From the NCBI GenBank assembly GCA_030710605.1, contig CP092865.1:31962190-32026189 (forward strand): a stretch of 64,000 bases of DNA. The letters are read 5' to 3'. Position numbers and translations under genes: made by a program. The stretch is from Cordylochernes scorpioides (Eukaryota; Arthropoda; Arachnida; Pseudoscorpiones; Chernetidae). The stretch's first letter is position 1. The number at the start of each line of letters is the position of its first letter. Below are positions 23,201-31,999 of this stretch, piece by piece. The notes under the pieces were generated by a model. The model was given only the letters and a program-made list of their open reading frames with translations. It had not been told where the DNA came from and did no database searches.

Positions 23201-23288
23201 GTTTGTAAATAGTAAGGACTCGTATTTTAAATTTAGAAAATTCTGTAAATATATCTATGATTTTCTCTCTTGGTTAAAAAAACCTTAA
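20247..23288 (+). CDS. ORF2: LINE ORF2, APE endonuclease plus reverse transcriptase (R1-like clade)
   Basis: 1013 residues. The N-terminal apurinic-type endonuclease shows CVQQNLRKS (residues 8-16), IQEPY with Glu39, LLCGDFNSRHPVW (Asp137, Asn139), VIDLTIS and TSDHV (about 206-210). The reverse transcriptase has KAPGSDNISN, the RPISLLSNISKIFE block, AVDLSGAFDNAWW with catalytic Asp584, CPQGSPLSPLLWN from 641, and CYADDISIV with YADD at 673-676. The C-terminus has GHGNFGDFLFRIG and a CLCG...H...C zinc motif from about 950. I see no RNase H. The AFDNAWW and GHG...F.DFLFR blocks fit the R1/LOA group. It nicks the target and primes cDNA there. All key residues are present. Confidence 0.93.
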   Translation: MQAPIIKCVQQNLRKSINATNELLAQIANDPPDILFIQEPYTVNNVVIFGGDEHTVLTAKGNKINSATIILNKGLKYNKIDKFTNSFCTTSSILLSKSNIIAANFYILPNSFSETHQKFIEEILETFKIQPILLCGDFNSRHPVWYDRKTNSNGHKLHSLVNQHNLFVHNIKTTTCRNSSVIDLTISNRNSISLLKNWNTSIMTDTSDHVTITYEIVSKDNSHINGYKSTWKFSETDANWNAFYDGFSSPELLSLVDETNQIKNSESVDRAVLKLTDIIREAAFASLKLKPTINKNKVKFKWWTNKLEKMKNDFNYIRNLFYRGKIINEKFFKAARNKYNKAINKAKLKSWRFFLEENESTNPFGNTYKTFKTLKASFNTTGIPLIDNAPDFARTSKMESLLNDLFPDDDISSEEELHKATRYYSPIYNNRNKVIISLTDIETIIVSLKNKKAPGSDNISNNMIKYAYPRISIILHQIFEKCICLGYFPDYWKNSFVKIIPKGDKTSYDVSKSYRPISLLSNISKIFEHVIKNKLTTFYDENNLMSHRQHGFSRHKSTITAMKELTETILEHKQRELTALIAVDLSGAFDNAWWPSIIKRMDLDNVPSSLIQIIQSYLNNKRTVCLSYGGKTVSKNLTKGCPQGSPLSPLLWNILLNDILMNFKSTKAEIICYADDISIVCWHYNLEGLKTELVNTLNYVTQWCRSNKLKINPEKTNLIHFHNFHRFQLEFQKTVIKPSNEIKILGMKLSNHRFKTKINFTPHINEILHKAQRMKNLLFSLSGKIWGINSNKRLILYKTLIRPILTYGAEIWFYQINNRSKQKLNSMQYQIVLWATRSFKTSSSNCVHCLAEIPFLTDFIESRLIKYELDQLSEEDQRTFSPHSPSIIKRFLRTRMEDMFSNTNDHFRLFFPLGIPKYFRPDFYNVQFVTGHGNFGDFLFRIGAIDDPGCLCGKRKQDSSHLLLECPIFQNYRNRENIEYKDLFMFVNSKDSYFKFRKFCKYIYDFLSWLKKP

Positions 23289-23456
23289 TTATTTCATATT
23301 TGTATATATGTATTTTTTGGTTTGTTTATTTTGTTGGTTGTGATGTAAAATCAAGAATGATTTAATGTCCTCTTTTTTATCTTTTAAATCTTGTAGTTAT
23401 TATTATTATTTTTTTCTTTTGATGTAATATAGTATCTGAGTTTAGTGTTGTTATTG

Positions 23457-23488
23457 ACGCAAGCATCCCTTGTAGGGATATCGCGTCT
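23457..23488 (+). ncRNA. 3' UTR hairpin of the LINE
   Basis: ACGC-AAGC-ATCCCT-TGT-AGGGAT-ATC-GCGT forms a two-part stem just upstream of the ATAAATAAATA tail. Such hairpins are commonly what the reverse transcriptase recognises. A related hairpin with a paired base change occurs in the relic at 32384-32411. Confidence 0.7.
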
Positions 23489-23510
23489 GATTTGATGGAT
23501 AAATAAATAA

Positions 23511-23960
23511 ATAACCATTATATATTAGTAAATTAAATTTTATTGCCCTCTATCGTTAAAATTTTACACAAATAAATTTACTGGCAATGCGTTTCTTTTT
23601 ATTTATTTTTTTAAATCTCTACAGACCTTACTATGCAACACCTTGAAATTTATATGTATGTACCTCTACAGACCTATAAGCTTATGTCCATAGTTCACTA
23701 AACACCATTTAGCTGCCTTCCATAGAAAATGCAGGGTATATAACAAAACCAGTCCAATACAATAGTAGAGCGGTCTAGAGATTAATTTGGCGAAACCGCT
23801 GAGAGGGTTCACTACTGATGAGCCAAGCCCTCTCATTCATTAAATCATATCATTGCAGTAAGGTCTGTAGAGATTTAAAAAAAAAAAAAAAAAGAAACGC
23901 ATTGCCAGTAAATTTATTTGTGTAAAATTTTAACGATAGAGGGCAATAAAATTTAATTTA
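23511..23960 (-). repeat. Foldback-family array, right part (partial direct plus inverted copy)
   Basis: 23511-23632 is the continuation of the unit split by the LINE. At 23633 it switches to a reverse-complement copy of the same unit (tgcaacaccttgaaattta..., gagagggttcactactgatg, ending ggcaataaaatttaattta at 23960). With 18183-18908 this makes a direct-direct-inverted arrangement. Confidence 0.8.
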
Positions 23961-24114
23961 CTTATCTGTGATATAGTAGTATTGTTTGCAATTTTATTTG
24001 CTGATTTGTGTCTTTTTTTTTCACTCAAAATATATATTTTTAAACTCTTCAACCAATACCTATAGTTTCTTTCTTGAAATTGCTTACCAAACACGAGTCA
24101 GTGTTTCCTCAGTG

Positions 24115-24835
24115 TTAACAGTGTGGAGTGTAAGATTGTGGAGGAGCAAAATAACTTCCTATTGAATTTTTCAATAGCCTTACTCCCAGAAGAATGCCTC
24201 CACACCAGTTATACTCTAGGTTGGTGCTATTGTTATGCTTCTGAGAAATTTTAATCTTAAGCAGGGTCTTTACAATGGTACATGTATGGTGATACAGTGC
24301 ATGTGCTCTCATGTCCTTGAGGTACAAATACTGACAGGGGCCAATGTTGGACACACTGTATTGGTGTCAAAACATCTTTGGCTCCTTCAGATATCAACAT
24401 TCCCTTCATTCTGAAGAGGCAAGAGTTTCCAATAGGGTTGGCTTTTCCTATGACTATAAATAAGGCTTAAGGCCAAACCTTTGCTAGAGTGAGTTTCTTG
24501 CTACAAGAGCCTGCATTTATGCATGGACAGCTCTATGTGGCTTTTTCACGTGTGTGAACTTTGGATGGCATACAAGTAAAGTTGAAGCACAAATACTGAC
24601 CGGGACCAATGTTGGACACACTGTATTGGTGCCAAAAATATATTTTGCTCCTTCAGATATCAGCCTTCCCTTCATTCTTAAGAGGCATCAGTTTTCACTA
24701 AAGTTGGCTTTTGCTATGACTATAAATAATATTTGGGTTCTTGCTAAATACGCATGGACAGTTCTATGCGGCTTTTTCACGTGTTTGAACTTTGGACAAA
24801 ATATATATAAAGTTGACCCCATGTATGAATAAAAA
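24115..24835 (+). pseudogene. Helitron helicase C-terminus, diverged copies
   Basis: Plus-strand conceptual translation: MPPHQLYSRVGAIVMLLR near 24196, NGTCMVIQCMCSHVLEVQIL, then DINIPFILKRQEFPI, LAFPMTINKA (stop) GQTFARVSFLLQ, and HGQLYVAFSRV with TLDGIQVKVE after a stop, ending near 24590. A second partial unit follows directly (24593-24830): EAQILTGTNVGHTVLVPK, PSDISLPFILKRHQF, LAFAMTIN. These are the terminal motifs of a PIF1-like Helitron helicase, the ancestor of the 470-bp array. Frameshifts and stops make it non-functional. Confidence 0.82.
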
Positions 24836-25079
24836 TAGAAATTAATTTTTAATGAGTCCTTTAGATTAATTCCTTTTATAAGTAGTCTCCTCTGCAATAT
24901 AGTTGACAACCTCTTTTTTCTGATTTATTTTCATAAACTTTTTAATAATGTCTATAGTTTCTTACCTCAAAGGAATTTTTTTGTATTAGTTGTTTGTTAA
25001 TACACTATTATCAATTATTTAGATTTTGGACTTTTCTTTATTCACTAAATTCTCCCATTTCTCTTTACATAAATTTTGT

Positions 25080-25335
25080 ACATTTTCAGTGGCTGTCATC
25101 GCCTCTGTAATACCTTTTTACCGGTAAGGTTGTATTTAAACAACAATCGACTGTGTAAATTTGATTTTTAAAACGGTCGAATTATCGGAAGTGTCGAATT
25201 ATTGATAGTGTCGAATTACAGTTTGTTATATGATAGGCTATAGTTCAGGACATCAAAACATGGTCAATCTATACTTTTAAAGTCTCTGCAGGCCCTTTGG
25301 GTAAACCCTGGGCGTTGCCCGGGTCACTCGGCTAG
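25080..25335 (+). mobile_element. 3' terminus of the large Helitron
   Basis: After the mtcgaattatcg-type repeats comes aaccctgggcgttgcccggg, a GC hairpin, then TCACTCGGCTAG ending at 25335 with T following. This is the Helitron CTRR end. The family terminus recurs at 10386, 34602, 42605 and 48662. Confidence 0.8.
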
Positions 25336-25559
25336 TGTATAAATATTTCCAAACTACCCAAAACATGATTCCACATAATTTGCTATTTTTAAACTATATA
25401 AAATGTAAAATATTGTTGTATATATATTTCAAGTATAATTGATTAATTGTTCCCACAGAGTATGTGTGTAAGATCTCAAATAAATAGGCGCTAACCGTAA
25501 GAAGATAACTCTTTGTTTACTATTCTTGATAAAATTGTGAAAAACTTTTAAAATTACAA
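25336..25559. other. AT-rich spacer
   Basis: No gene or repeat family recognised. Confidence 0.3.
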
Positions 25560-25800
25560 AATATTTCCTCACAATGAGTTTCTTTTTATTTTAAATTGCT
25601 AGCTATCAAGCGATAATCGCTCTTCAACGGGCTTTAAAAAATATCGACTATATCTAACAAGAAATATTTACCAATATAAACGCGCGCAGGGTAGATATTT
25701 GTACATATTTCTTGTAAGATATAGTCGATGTTTTTTATTAAGCCCGTTGAAGAACGATTATCACTTGATGTTGGAAAGTAACTTCGCACATCAGCTGTTG
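25560..25800. repeat. Palindromic repeat with degenerate hammerhead-like boxes
   Basis: Arms of about 68 bp (25611-25678 and 25703-25770) share gcccgttgaaga, a gcgattatcgc-type hairpin and ctatatctta. On the minus strand of the left arm the order GTTGAAGA, stem GCGAT/ATCGC, TTGATAGCT is followed by AAAATAAAAAGAAACTC, the layout of the PLE hammerhead repeats elsewhere in the window, but with mutated core boxes. Confidence 0.5.
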
Positions 25801-26376
25801 CCTAGCAACGACATCATCCTACCAGACATCACGTGACCTGGCGCCACACACTGTCTATACCTGTAGTTTAAGTTTTGGTTTTCTTCCTGCTACTGCGCTT
25901 GCCTTTTGTGACTCTTTTTGTTCCTTGTCATCTTAATATAATATTATTGTTAATTGAACAATACTTTTGAGATCCAGCCTCTGATTCTCTTACACTTGAA
26001 AACTTGGATTTTGAAATAAAAAGAAACTCATTGAGAGAAAAATCTTTGTTCACTATGTTATAAGTTTTATTTTGTTCCCTCTCTTGTAAATCAATAAAAA
26101 TAAAGTTTGATCATCTTCTTGCAATCAGTTACTTTAAAAGGTCTAAACAAAGTCAATTAAAGTTTGCCCGCCATTAATTTATTTTTACTTAATTTGTTAT
26201 AATTTTATTATTATATATTTTTATTTCCAGGATCATAGTCTTTGACGAGTTTAATATTTGTTTTTGACTCGCGCTTTAGATGTTGTACTAAATTCGAAGA
26301 ATCACGTGAGAACGCCCTTGCAAACCTCAGAGCAATTTTTAACGCCTTGCCAAATGTTTATTTTTATTTACTTCTC

Positions 26377-26409
26377 CTGACGAAGACAAAAGATTTTTGT
26401 TGAAACGTT
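26377..26409 (+). ncRNA. Hammerhead ribozyme-like motif, lineage A
   Basis: CTGACGA, a stem II of ACAAAA/TTTTGT with a GAT loop, then TGAAACGTT. The palindromic ACGT would be the minimal stem III, and the GTT fits an NUH cleavage triplet. AAAATAAAAAACTC follows. This layout is known from PLE terminal repeats. Confidence 0.6.
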
Positions 26410-26439
26410 GAGAAAATAAAAAACTCCAACTGGCCGAAG

Positions 26440-26704
26440 TGTCTATTTTTATATAAAAAAATTAATTTCAACAGTTTACTCTCTTTCTACATTTATTCAC
26501 ACAAAATAAATTATGCATACAGTAATTATATTATACAGTAAAACCTTGTATTAACGATTTAAAGGGATCATAAAACATACGTATATATAATAATGGAAAA
26601 ATAATATAAATAAATTTTTCAATAAAATAATCCCTTGTATTAATATTTAGTAAAAATATATCAGGTCTCCAGGGAAAAGTTTATTTTCAAAAACATATTT
26701 AATA
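26440..26704. other. AT-rich spacer
   Basis: No gene or repeat recognised. Confidence 0.3.
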
Positions 26705-27227
26705 TCTAGCTTTAGGGCATGAATGCCCTTCTACAGGAGAAATTCTACCATGTTTTCTACAGGAGAAATTCTACCTTGTTTTCTACAGGAGAAATGCTAC
26801 CATGTTTTCTACAGGAGAAATGCTACCATGTTTTCTACAGGAGAAATGCTACCATGTTTTCTACAGGAGAAATTCTACCATGTTTTCTACAGGAGAAATT
26901 CTACCATGTTTTCTACAGGAGAAATTCTACCATCTTTTCTACAGGAGAAATTCTACCATGTTTTCTACAGGAGAAATGCTACCATGTTTTCTACAGGAGA
27001 AATGCTACCATGTTTTCTACAGGAGAAATGCTACCATGTTTTCTACAGGAGAAATTCTACCATGTTTTCTACAGGAGAAATTCTACCATGTTTTCTACAG
27101 GAGAAATGCTACCATGTTTTCTACAGGAGAAATGCTACCATGTTTTCTACAGGAGAAATTCTATCATGTTTTCTACAGGATAAATTCTACCATCTTTTCT
27201 ACAGGGCGTTCATTCCCGAAAGCTAGA
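26705..27227 (+). repeat. 26-bp minisatellite (about 18 copies) framed by inverted repeats
   Basis: Unit ctacaggagaaattctacca + tgtttt, with an a-t/g-c variable position (aaattcta or aaatgcta). Because 26 is not a multiple of 3 and no frame has a stop, all three frames stay open for 140-167 codons, so these are not genes. The array is bounded by 24-bp imperfect inverted repeats: tctagctttagggcatgaat (26705) and its mirror gttcattcccgaaagctaga (27208-27227). Confidence 0.85.
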
Positions 27228-27330
27228 GATTGAATTTTTTTTTGAAAAGATACTTTTCCATGGAGGCCTAATATACTAAGTAATTTCACTCAATAATTGA
27301 AATATATTTAAAAGTTTTATCTCCCTATTG

Positions 27331-27850
27331 GTTGGGGTCGGTAGAAGTATGATCTAAACCGTTGGTTTTCGACCGCTACGACCCGGGTTCGAATCCCGCA
27401 TTGGGCACTTTTTTCTGATTAACACTTTCAACCCGAGGGATGCGATTTCGTGTCCTTTCCGATTTCCAAAATGAAATATAATATTAAATACCGAAGTCGC
27501 GTCCACCAGGATCTTGTCCCATACCTTTTTGTCTATCTATCAGTGGGTTGGGGGGATGTCATCTGACCCAATGTACATGTACAATGTCGGCAAGGACGCA
27601 AATTCGCGTCTCTCGGGTCGAAAGTGTTAAATGCTCCAATGGCCCCTGATTCTTGCAAAAGTCCAACCCCACCAAGCGAGTGCAAGTAACCAAACGGGAC
27701 TCTAGGACATTTGTAAGTGCAAAGTCGAACTGTTTTTCACATGTGTAGACATGTGGTGCACTTACAGTAAAAGCAGTCGCTAACTACCCACCATGATTAT
27801 CATGGCCTGTAACACGTGTAGTGGTATAAGCAAAGAATAAGCAAAAATAA
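27331..27850 (+). mobile_element. SINE copy carrying a nested MITE
   Basis: tRNA head with B box ggttcgaatcccg near 27386, then the shared SINE body. A TTAA-flanked MITE interrupts it at 27423-27626. Target duplication tctc(c/t)ctattg at 27320-27330 and 27851-27861. Confidence 0.85.
27423..27626. mobile_element. MITE with TTAA target sites (piggyBac-like)
   Basis: 204 bp flanked by TTAA (27419-27422 and 27627-27630). Terminal inverted repeats begin CACTTTCAACCCGAGGGAYG and extend imperfectly for about 35 bp. TTAA specificity points to mobilisation by a piggyBac-type transposase. No ORF. Confidence 0.8.
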
Positions 27851-27861
27851 TCTCTCTATTG

Positions 27862-28186
27862 TTTGTTCATATCACACATAATAAATATCAAAATCACACA
27901 CAAATAAAAATAGTTGCGGCTTCTTATAATATTTTGCAATCATTTGCTCAAAGCCTTCGCAAGGAATCAGGAATCAGATGCTCTCATATATCAACGGGTT
28001 TTCTTGAATAAATTTTGTTTAACAAAATTGTTTCGATTGAAAATCTCTTTTTAACAAGAAGTAGCAGCTGTTGTTATAAAATTATCTCTTTATTATATGA
28101 CAAAAATGTTTAAAAAAATAAAATCATAAAAAGCTCCTGTGAGCATGGTCAGAATATGCCTTTTTTGATATTCATTATATATTATC
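27862..28186. other. AT-rich spacer
   Basis: No gene or repeat family recognised. Confidence 0.3.
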
Positions 28187-28198
28187 ACTTTATGATCA

Positions 28199-28505
28199 GG
28201 GGGGTCGGTGGAAGGCTGGTTAAACCGTTTGGTTTTCGACCACTAGGATCCGGGTTCGATTCCCGCATTGGAAACTTTTTTTCTGTTTAAAAAAAAATGC
28301 TCCAATGGCCCCCGATTCTTGCAAAAGTCCAACCCCACCAGCGAGTGCAAGTAACCAAACGGAGCTCTGGCATTTGTAAGTGCAAAGTCGAACTGCTTTT
28401 CACATGTGTAGACATGTGATGCGCTTACAGTAAAAGCAGTCGCTAACTACCCACCATGATTATCATGGCTTGTACCGCGTGTACTAGGGATAAGCAAAAA
28501 AAAAA
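28199..28505 (+). mobile_element. tRNA-derived SINE
   Basis: 307 bp, tRNA-like head, body and A tail as in the other copies. The perfect 12-bp target duplication actttatgatca lies at 28187-28198 and 28506-28517. Confidence 0.88.
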
Positions 28506-28517
28506 ACTTTATGATCA

Positions 28518-28964
28518 TAATAATTTCTCAAGATTCATTCCGATTGTTCTATTAATAGTTTAAAATTTGTCGAAAGGAATAATCAAAGCTTAGCACTTGC
28601 CGCGTCTGACCAAAAAGAAGCTATCTCTGGTCACATCAGCATAAGGTAGGATGTCGCCGCCATGTTTGAAGCCTGGACACCAAAACGACAGTTGTCCCCA
28701 AGTTGTCACACAGAGATAGTTCCACTCACCTCACATTGTGTGGTTCTCAGTTCCAGAGAGAATTAAGAAAAATAACCAGCAAAGCCCTTATATGGCTATC
28801 TTTTGGAGATAAATTTATTCAATCATTTACTTCTCCATTGTTTATTATAAATAATGGTGTGAATGGGGATCAAATAAAATACTTATAGTTTGATTAACAC
28901 ATTTCTATATATATAAATATCGAATTATTTTGAAGATTAAAAAAAAAAACTTAAAAGGGGCTCG
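28518..28964. other. Unassigned sequence
   Basis: 28560-28880 is less AT-rich and contains a short open frame (28703-28888) without recognisable motifs. It might be an LTR fragment, but no boundaries were found. Confidence 0.25.
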
Positions 28965-29190
28965 CTGAAATTCTACAAGGTTGACCCAAGAGTTCGCAAA
29001 AAATTGAAATACCAATATTATTCGCCGTTATGTATAATGTCTTTGTATTATGTGTAAAGTAATTGTTATTATGTATTATTATGTATTCGCCGTAATAATA
29101 TTTTTCGCCAAGTAATAAGAAATACAAGGTTTTAAGAAAAACAAGAACTTTGAGACAACCTTCGAATACAAAGTTATATTCCATTAGAAG
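28965..29190. repeat. Repeat shared with 61485-61625
   Basis: Words acaaggttg(a/t)ccc, gttcgcaaaaa, aaataccaatatta, acataatacaa(a/g)gacatta and ttggcgaa occur here and, in opposite orientation, at 61490-61615. Non-coding MITE-like sequence. Confidence 0.55.
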
Positions 29191-29287
29191 AAAGGCATCG
29201 CTACTATTTTTGTTCTTATTTTATGCAGAGCTATATACGCCCTTCATTGGTAGAATTTCATATATATGTTAATGATTCTTTTGAAGC

Positions 29288-29590
29288 AGACAGTGCACTT
29301 GTGGTCTAAACCGTTGATTTTTGACCTCTAAGACCCGGGATCAAATCCCTCATTGGGCCCTTTTTTTCTAATTTAAAAATACTCCAATGGCCCTAGATTA
29401 TTGTGAAAGTCCAACCCCACCAGAATGTTCGAATAATCAAACATCACTCACACTTATAAGTGAAAAGTCGGACTGCCTTTCACATGTGTAGACATGTGGT
29501 GCATTCACAGTAAAACAGTCTCAACTTCTACCTACCATGATTATCATGGCCTGTACCACGTGTACTAGAGATAATAATAAAAATATAATA
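29288..29590 (+). mobile_element. tRNA-derived SINE, diverged
   Basis: Head ggtctaaaccgttg and a degraded B box (gggatcaaatccc), then the family body through gtaccacgtgtactag. It lacks the first bases of the head and has many substitutions, so it is an older copy. No clear target duplication. Confidence 0.75.
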
Positions 29591-29629
29591 ACGAACTATC
29601 TATATATACGAAATTGAATGTTTCTTTTT

Positions 29630-29905
29630 CAAATGAAACTTTCTATAGTACTTACTGCAATGAAAAAAAATTAGTGAGAGGGCTTGGCTCATCAGTGGTG
29701 AACCTTCCTAGCACTTTCGCCAATTTAATCCATCAGACCGCTTTTAGAGCTTTAATTCTGTACTGGACGATTCTGCTTATCTACGGAACACCGAGGAATT
29801 AAATTTAGTGATGAAATCGATGCAAACTATGGACAAGAGGACGGTTCACCACTGATGAGACAAGCCCTCGTATTAATTTTTCATCGCAGTAATTAGAAAG
29901 TTTTT
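29630..29905. repeat. Foldback-family element
   Basis: Inverted arms: cttactgcaatgaaaaaaaa, gagggcttggctcatcagtg and gtgaacc on the left (29650-29705) are mirrored at 29838-29895. It contains the GGC-GAAA...CTGATGA-GCC boxes on the minus strand. Confidence 0.75.
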
Positions 29906-30106
29906 TTTTTTATTGAAAAAACATACCTTCTTAATAATTTTATATATATCTTAAAAATAAAAAGGGATATCCTAACCAGGAGCCATGAGCTTTTTAGATG
30001 GTAGAGCGCCATTTAGTGGAACAGAAATCAACTGAACATTGATTTAGCCTGTTCCCTGATATTTGGCCAACCCATTTTCTTGATAAATCAAGAAAAGCCA
30101 TCCACG

Positions 30107-30136
30107 AACGAGTTTCGGTCTGTTGGCGCTCGTCAG
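30107..30136 (-). ncRNA. Hammerhead-like motif, lineage E
   Basis: Minus strand: CTGACGA, GCGCCAACAGACC (imperfect stem II), GAAAC. It resembles the better preserved copy at 60782-60816 and is followed by a similar ggttt/ttggcc context. Confidence 0.45.
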
Positions 30137-30189
30137 CGTTTACTGACTTCTAGTCAATATTTATAAAAAATATATATATACAGTAATTA

Positions 30190-30830
30190 CAAATGAGGGA
30201 GGCCCCTCCATCTTGAGAGAGTCCTCCTCCAGACAATGAAGAGGTCTTCTTGGATCCTCCTCGGTTCCACGCCTAGGAAGTACTTATAAATGTGGATCTT
30301 GGAAGACGCCAGGCCACGCCCAAAGACCCAGCCCTGCAGGTCAGGGGGGCCCCTGGATGATGCGAAGGCCTCCCGGATGAGGGCCTGATGTAGCGGCAGG
30401 ACCAGTACCGGCGACAGGTCGTTGGACCCACAGGTGACACAGGATAGTCAGGCCGAGGCCGGGTGAGTTGGATGGGGCAGGGCGTGCATAGCCAACCTCA
30501 CTGCCACGTCCGAGTTATGCCCGGAGAAGGCGTAGCGCCGGAGCGAAGACCAGCTGATGTTTTATGTTCCTCCCACCTTCTAGGGAACCGAGTGATAGAC
30601 AGGGCAACCAGGCCCGGGAGCTCTAACATACGGCGGGCAGTGTGGCTGGTGACACGCCCAAAAGACGTCCTCGTCCCGCGAAACACAACAGTCTTCTGAT
30701 GCTGTCAACACGGAATATCCCACGCAGGTTCTCGTCCGCTAGACGCCGGCAGAAGCTGGACAAAGAGACTGTGTCTATCAGGGCACAGCGCGTTGGGCGC
30801 CTGTGGATATTACTGTCTTATAATTGATTT
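30190..30830 (-). pseudogene. GC-rich coding relic of unknown origin
   Basis: A sharp GC-rich island in AT-rich DNA. The minus strand gives broken protein-like stretches, the last being an open frame with CVTCGSNDLSPVLVLPLHQA (a CxxC motif) followed by an IHIYKYFLGVEPRRIQEDLF stretch, ending in TAA near 30193. A stop and frame changes separate it from upstream peptide. I do not recognise the family. It may be the C-terminus of an unidentified retroelement or a dispersed host exon. Confidence 0.35.
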
Positions 30831-30969
30831 ATGCTTAACTGGCCTTGTCCTTATTGCTTGTAGAATAGCATTGCTCGATGCAAATATTTGTATTTAATTC
30901 TACTGTCCTAAAAGATTATGTCTATATTTTGCTAATATACTATACCTAATATTTATCCTTCAGTTTCGC

Positions 30970-31135
30970 ATATTCAAGCATAATTATCCAATACAGTATT
31001 AGAGCTCTAAAAAGCGGTCTGATGTATTAAATTGGCCAAACCACTGAGAGGATTCACAATTGATGTCAAGTCTTCTCGATAATTTTTTAACGTAATAACG
31101 ACAATAAAAAGTTTTTTTTTTTTTGAAAAAAGAAA
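30970..31135. repeat. Fragment of the foldback family
   Basis: ttggccaaaccactgagagg and ttgatgtcaagtcttctcg correspond to the arm of the family in inverse orientation, with several mutations. Confidence 0.5.
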
Positions 31136-31289
31136 CATTCGTGGTTAATGATTTTATTTCTTATATAAATTATTTTAAACCCTAAAATATAATAAAATTA
31201 ATATAATTTTAAGATAAAATTGAGCTTTTGTTATACACTTATATGTATATGTATATATATTATTAAATGTAAAAAAATAGTAAAAATGT

Positions 31290-31570
31290 GAAATTGTACT
31301 GGGATAAGGTGGAGAAATAAAGAAAAAGGCATCTCCTTTTTGTGCAAATGAAATTTGCTGATGGCTTGTTCCATCTATCGAAAAAATATAAACTATTCGT
31401 TGATTTTCGAATTATTCCAGAATTGGCCAAATAACTATTTTTATAATCAAGAAAGGGTATTTGGCCAATTCTAGAATAATTAAAAATCAACGAATAGTTT
31501 ATATTTATTCCGATAGATAGCACAAGCCATCAGCAAATTTCGGTTTCACGATAAGGGGATGCCTTATTTG
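31290..31570. repeat. Palindromic repeat, family G
   Basis: Arms of about 120 bp meet near 31435. Shared words are gcatctcctt, gctgatggcttg, actattcgttgatttt and gaattattccagaattggcc. Further copies lie at 57955-58300 and 60600-61000, where hammerhead boxes sit at the centre. Confidence 0.75.
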
Positions 31571-31999
31571 AATTTATATGATTAAATATTCAAAATATCA
31601 ATAATTATACACATTGCACACGTGTAATAATTAGTTCTGAATCTCCCAACCTGAAAGCTACTAGCTTGATTTGTGTTCGTTTCTATAATAAATTGAACTG
31701 GCACTACCTATATATCTGCATTCTGTTATTTATTTTATTTCTAAATTTCAAGGCACTTTGTCAACAGGATAAAATACCCTAATTGAGGAGGTGGACCTCA
31801 ATTCGGCGAGCAAAGTTCCAGTTTCGCGGCCAGAAAGGAGGCCGAGGTGAGATCCTGCTTTGTCATTCACTGGCTGACAAATATTTAAATGTCAACGTTG
31901 GCTCTTCTAGGGCGGCGTGGGGGATTTCAGTACGGCGGGTCCTTCTGAACTTGTTCTTACCTCTACAGACTCCTATATACGGCTCGTTCTTATATTTTT
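31571..31999. other. Unassigned sequence upstream of a LINE relic
   Basis: Contains a GC-richer patch with a short open frame (31783-32007) and no recognised motif. It may be the last coding remnant of the LINE whose 3' UTR follows. Confidence 0.25.

Larger units (their letters stand above)
18909..23510 (+). mobile_element. Full-length R1-like non-LTR retrotransposon
   Basis: 4.6-kb LINE with about 200 nt of 5' UTR starting aggcgaaactgaccgg, two intact ORFs, a 220-nt 3' UTR with a hairpin, and a GATGGATAAATAAATAA tail. The 8-bp target duplication ATAACCAT lies at 18901-18908 and 23511-23518. The uninterrupted site survives in the neighbouring repeat copy at 18515-18522, which confirms both ends. 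Intact ORFs and a perfect duplication suggest recent and possibly continuing activity. Confidence 0.93.

Noticed and set aside
26719-27233. Three overlapping open frames of 143-167 codons
   Set aside because: All arise from the stop-free 26-bp minisatellite; since 26 is not divisible by 3 each frame reads the same 26-residue period. Not genes.
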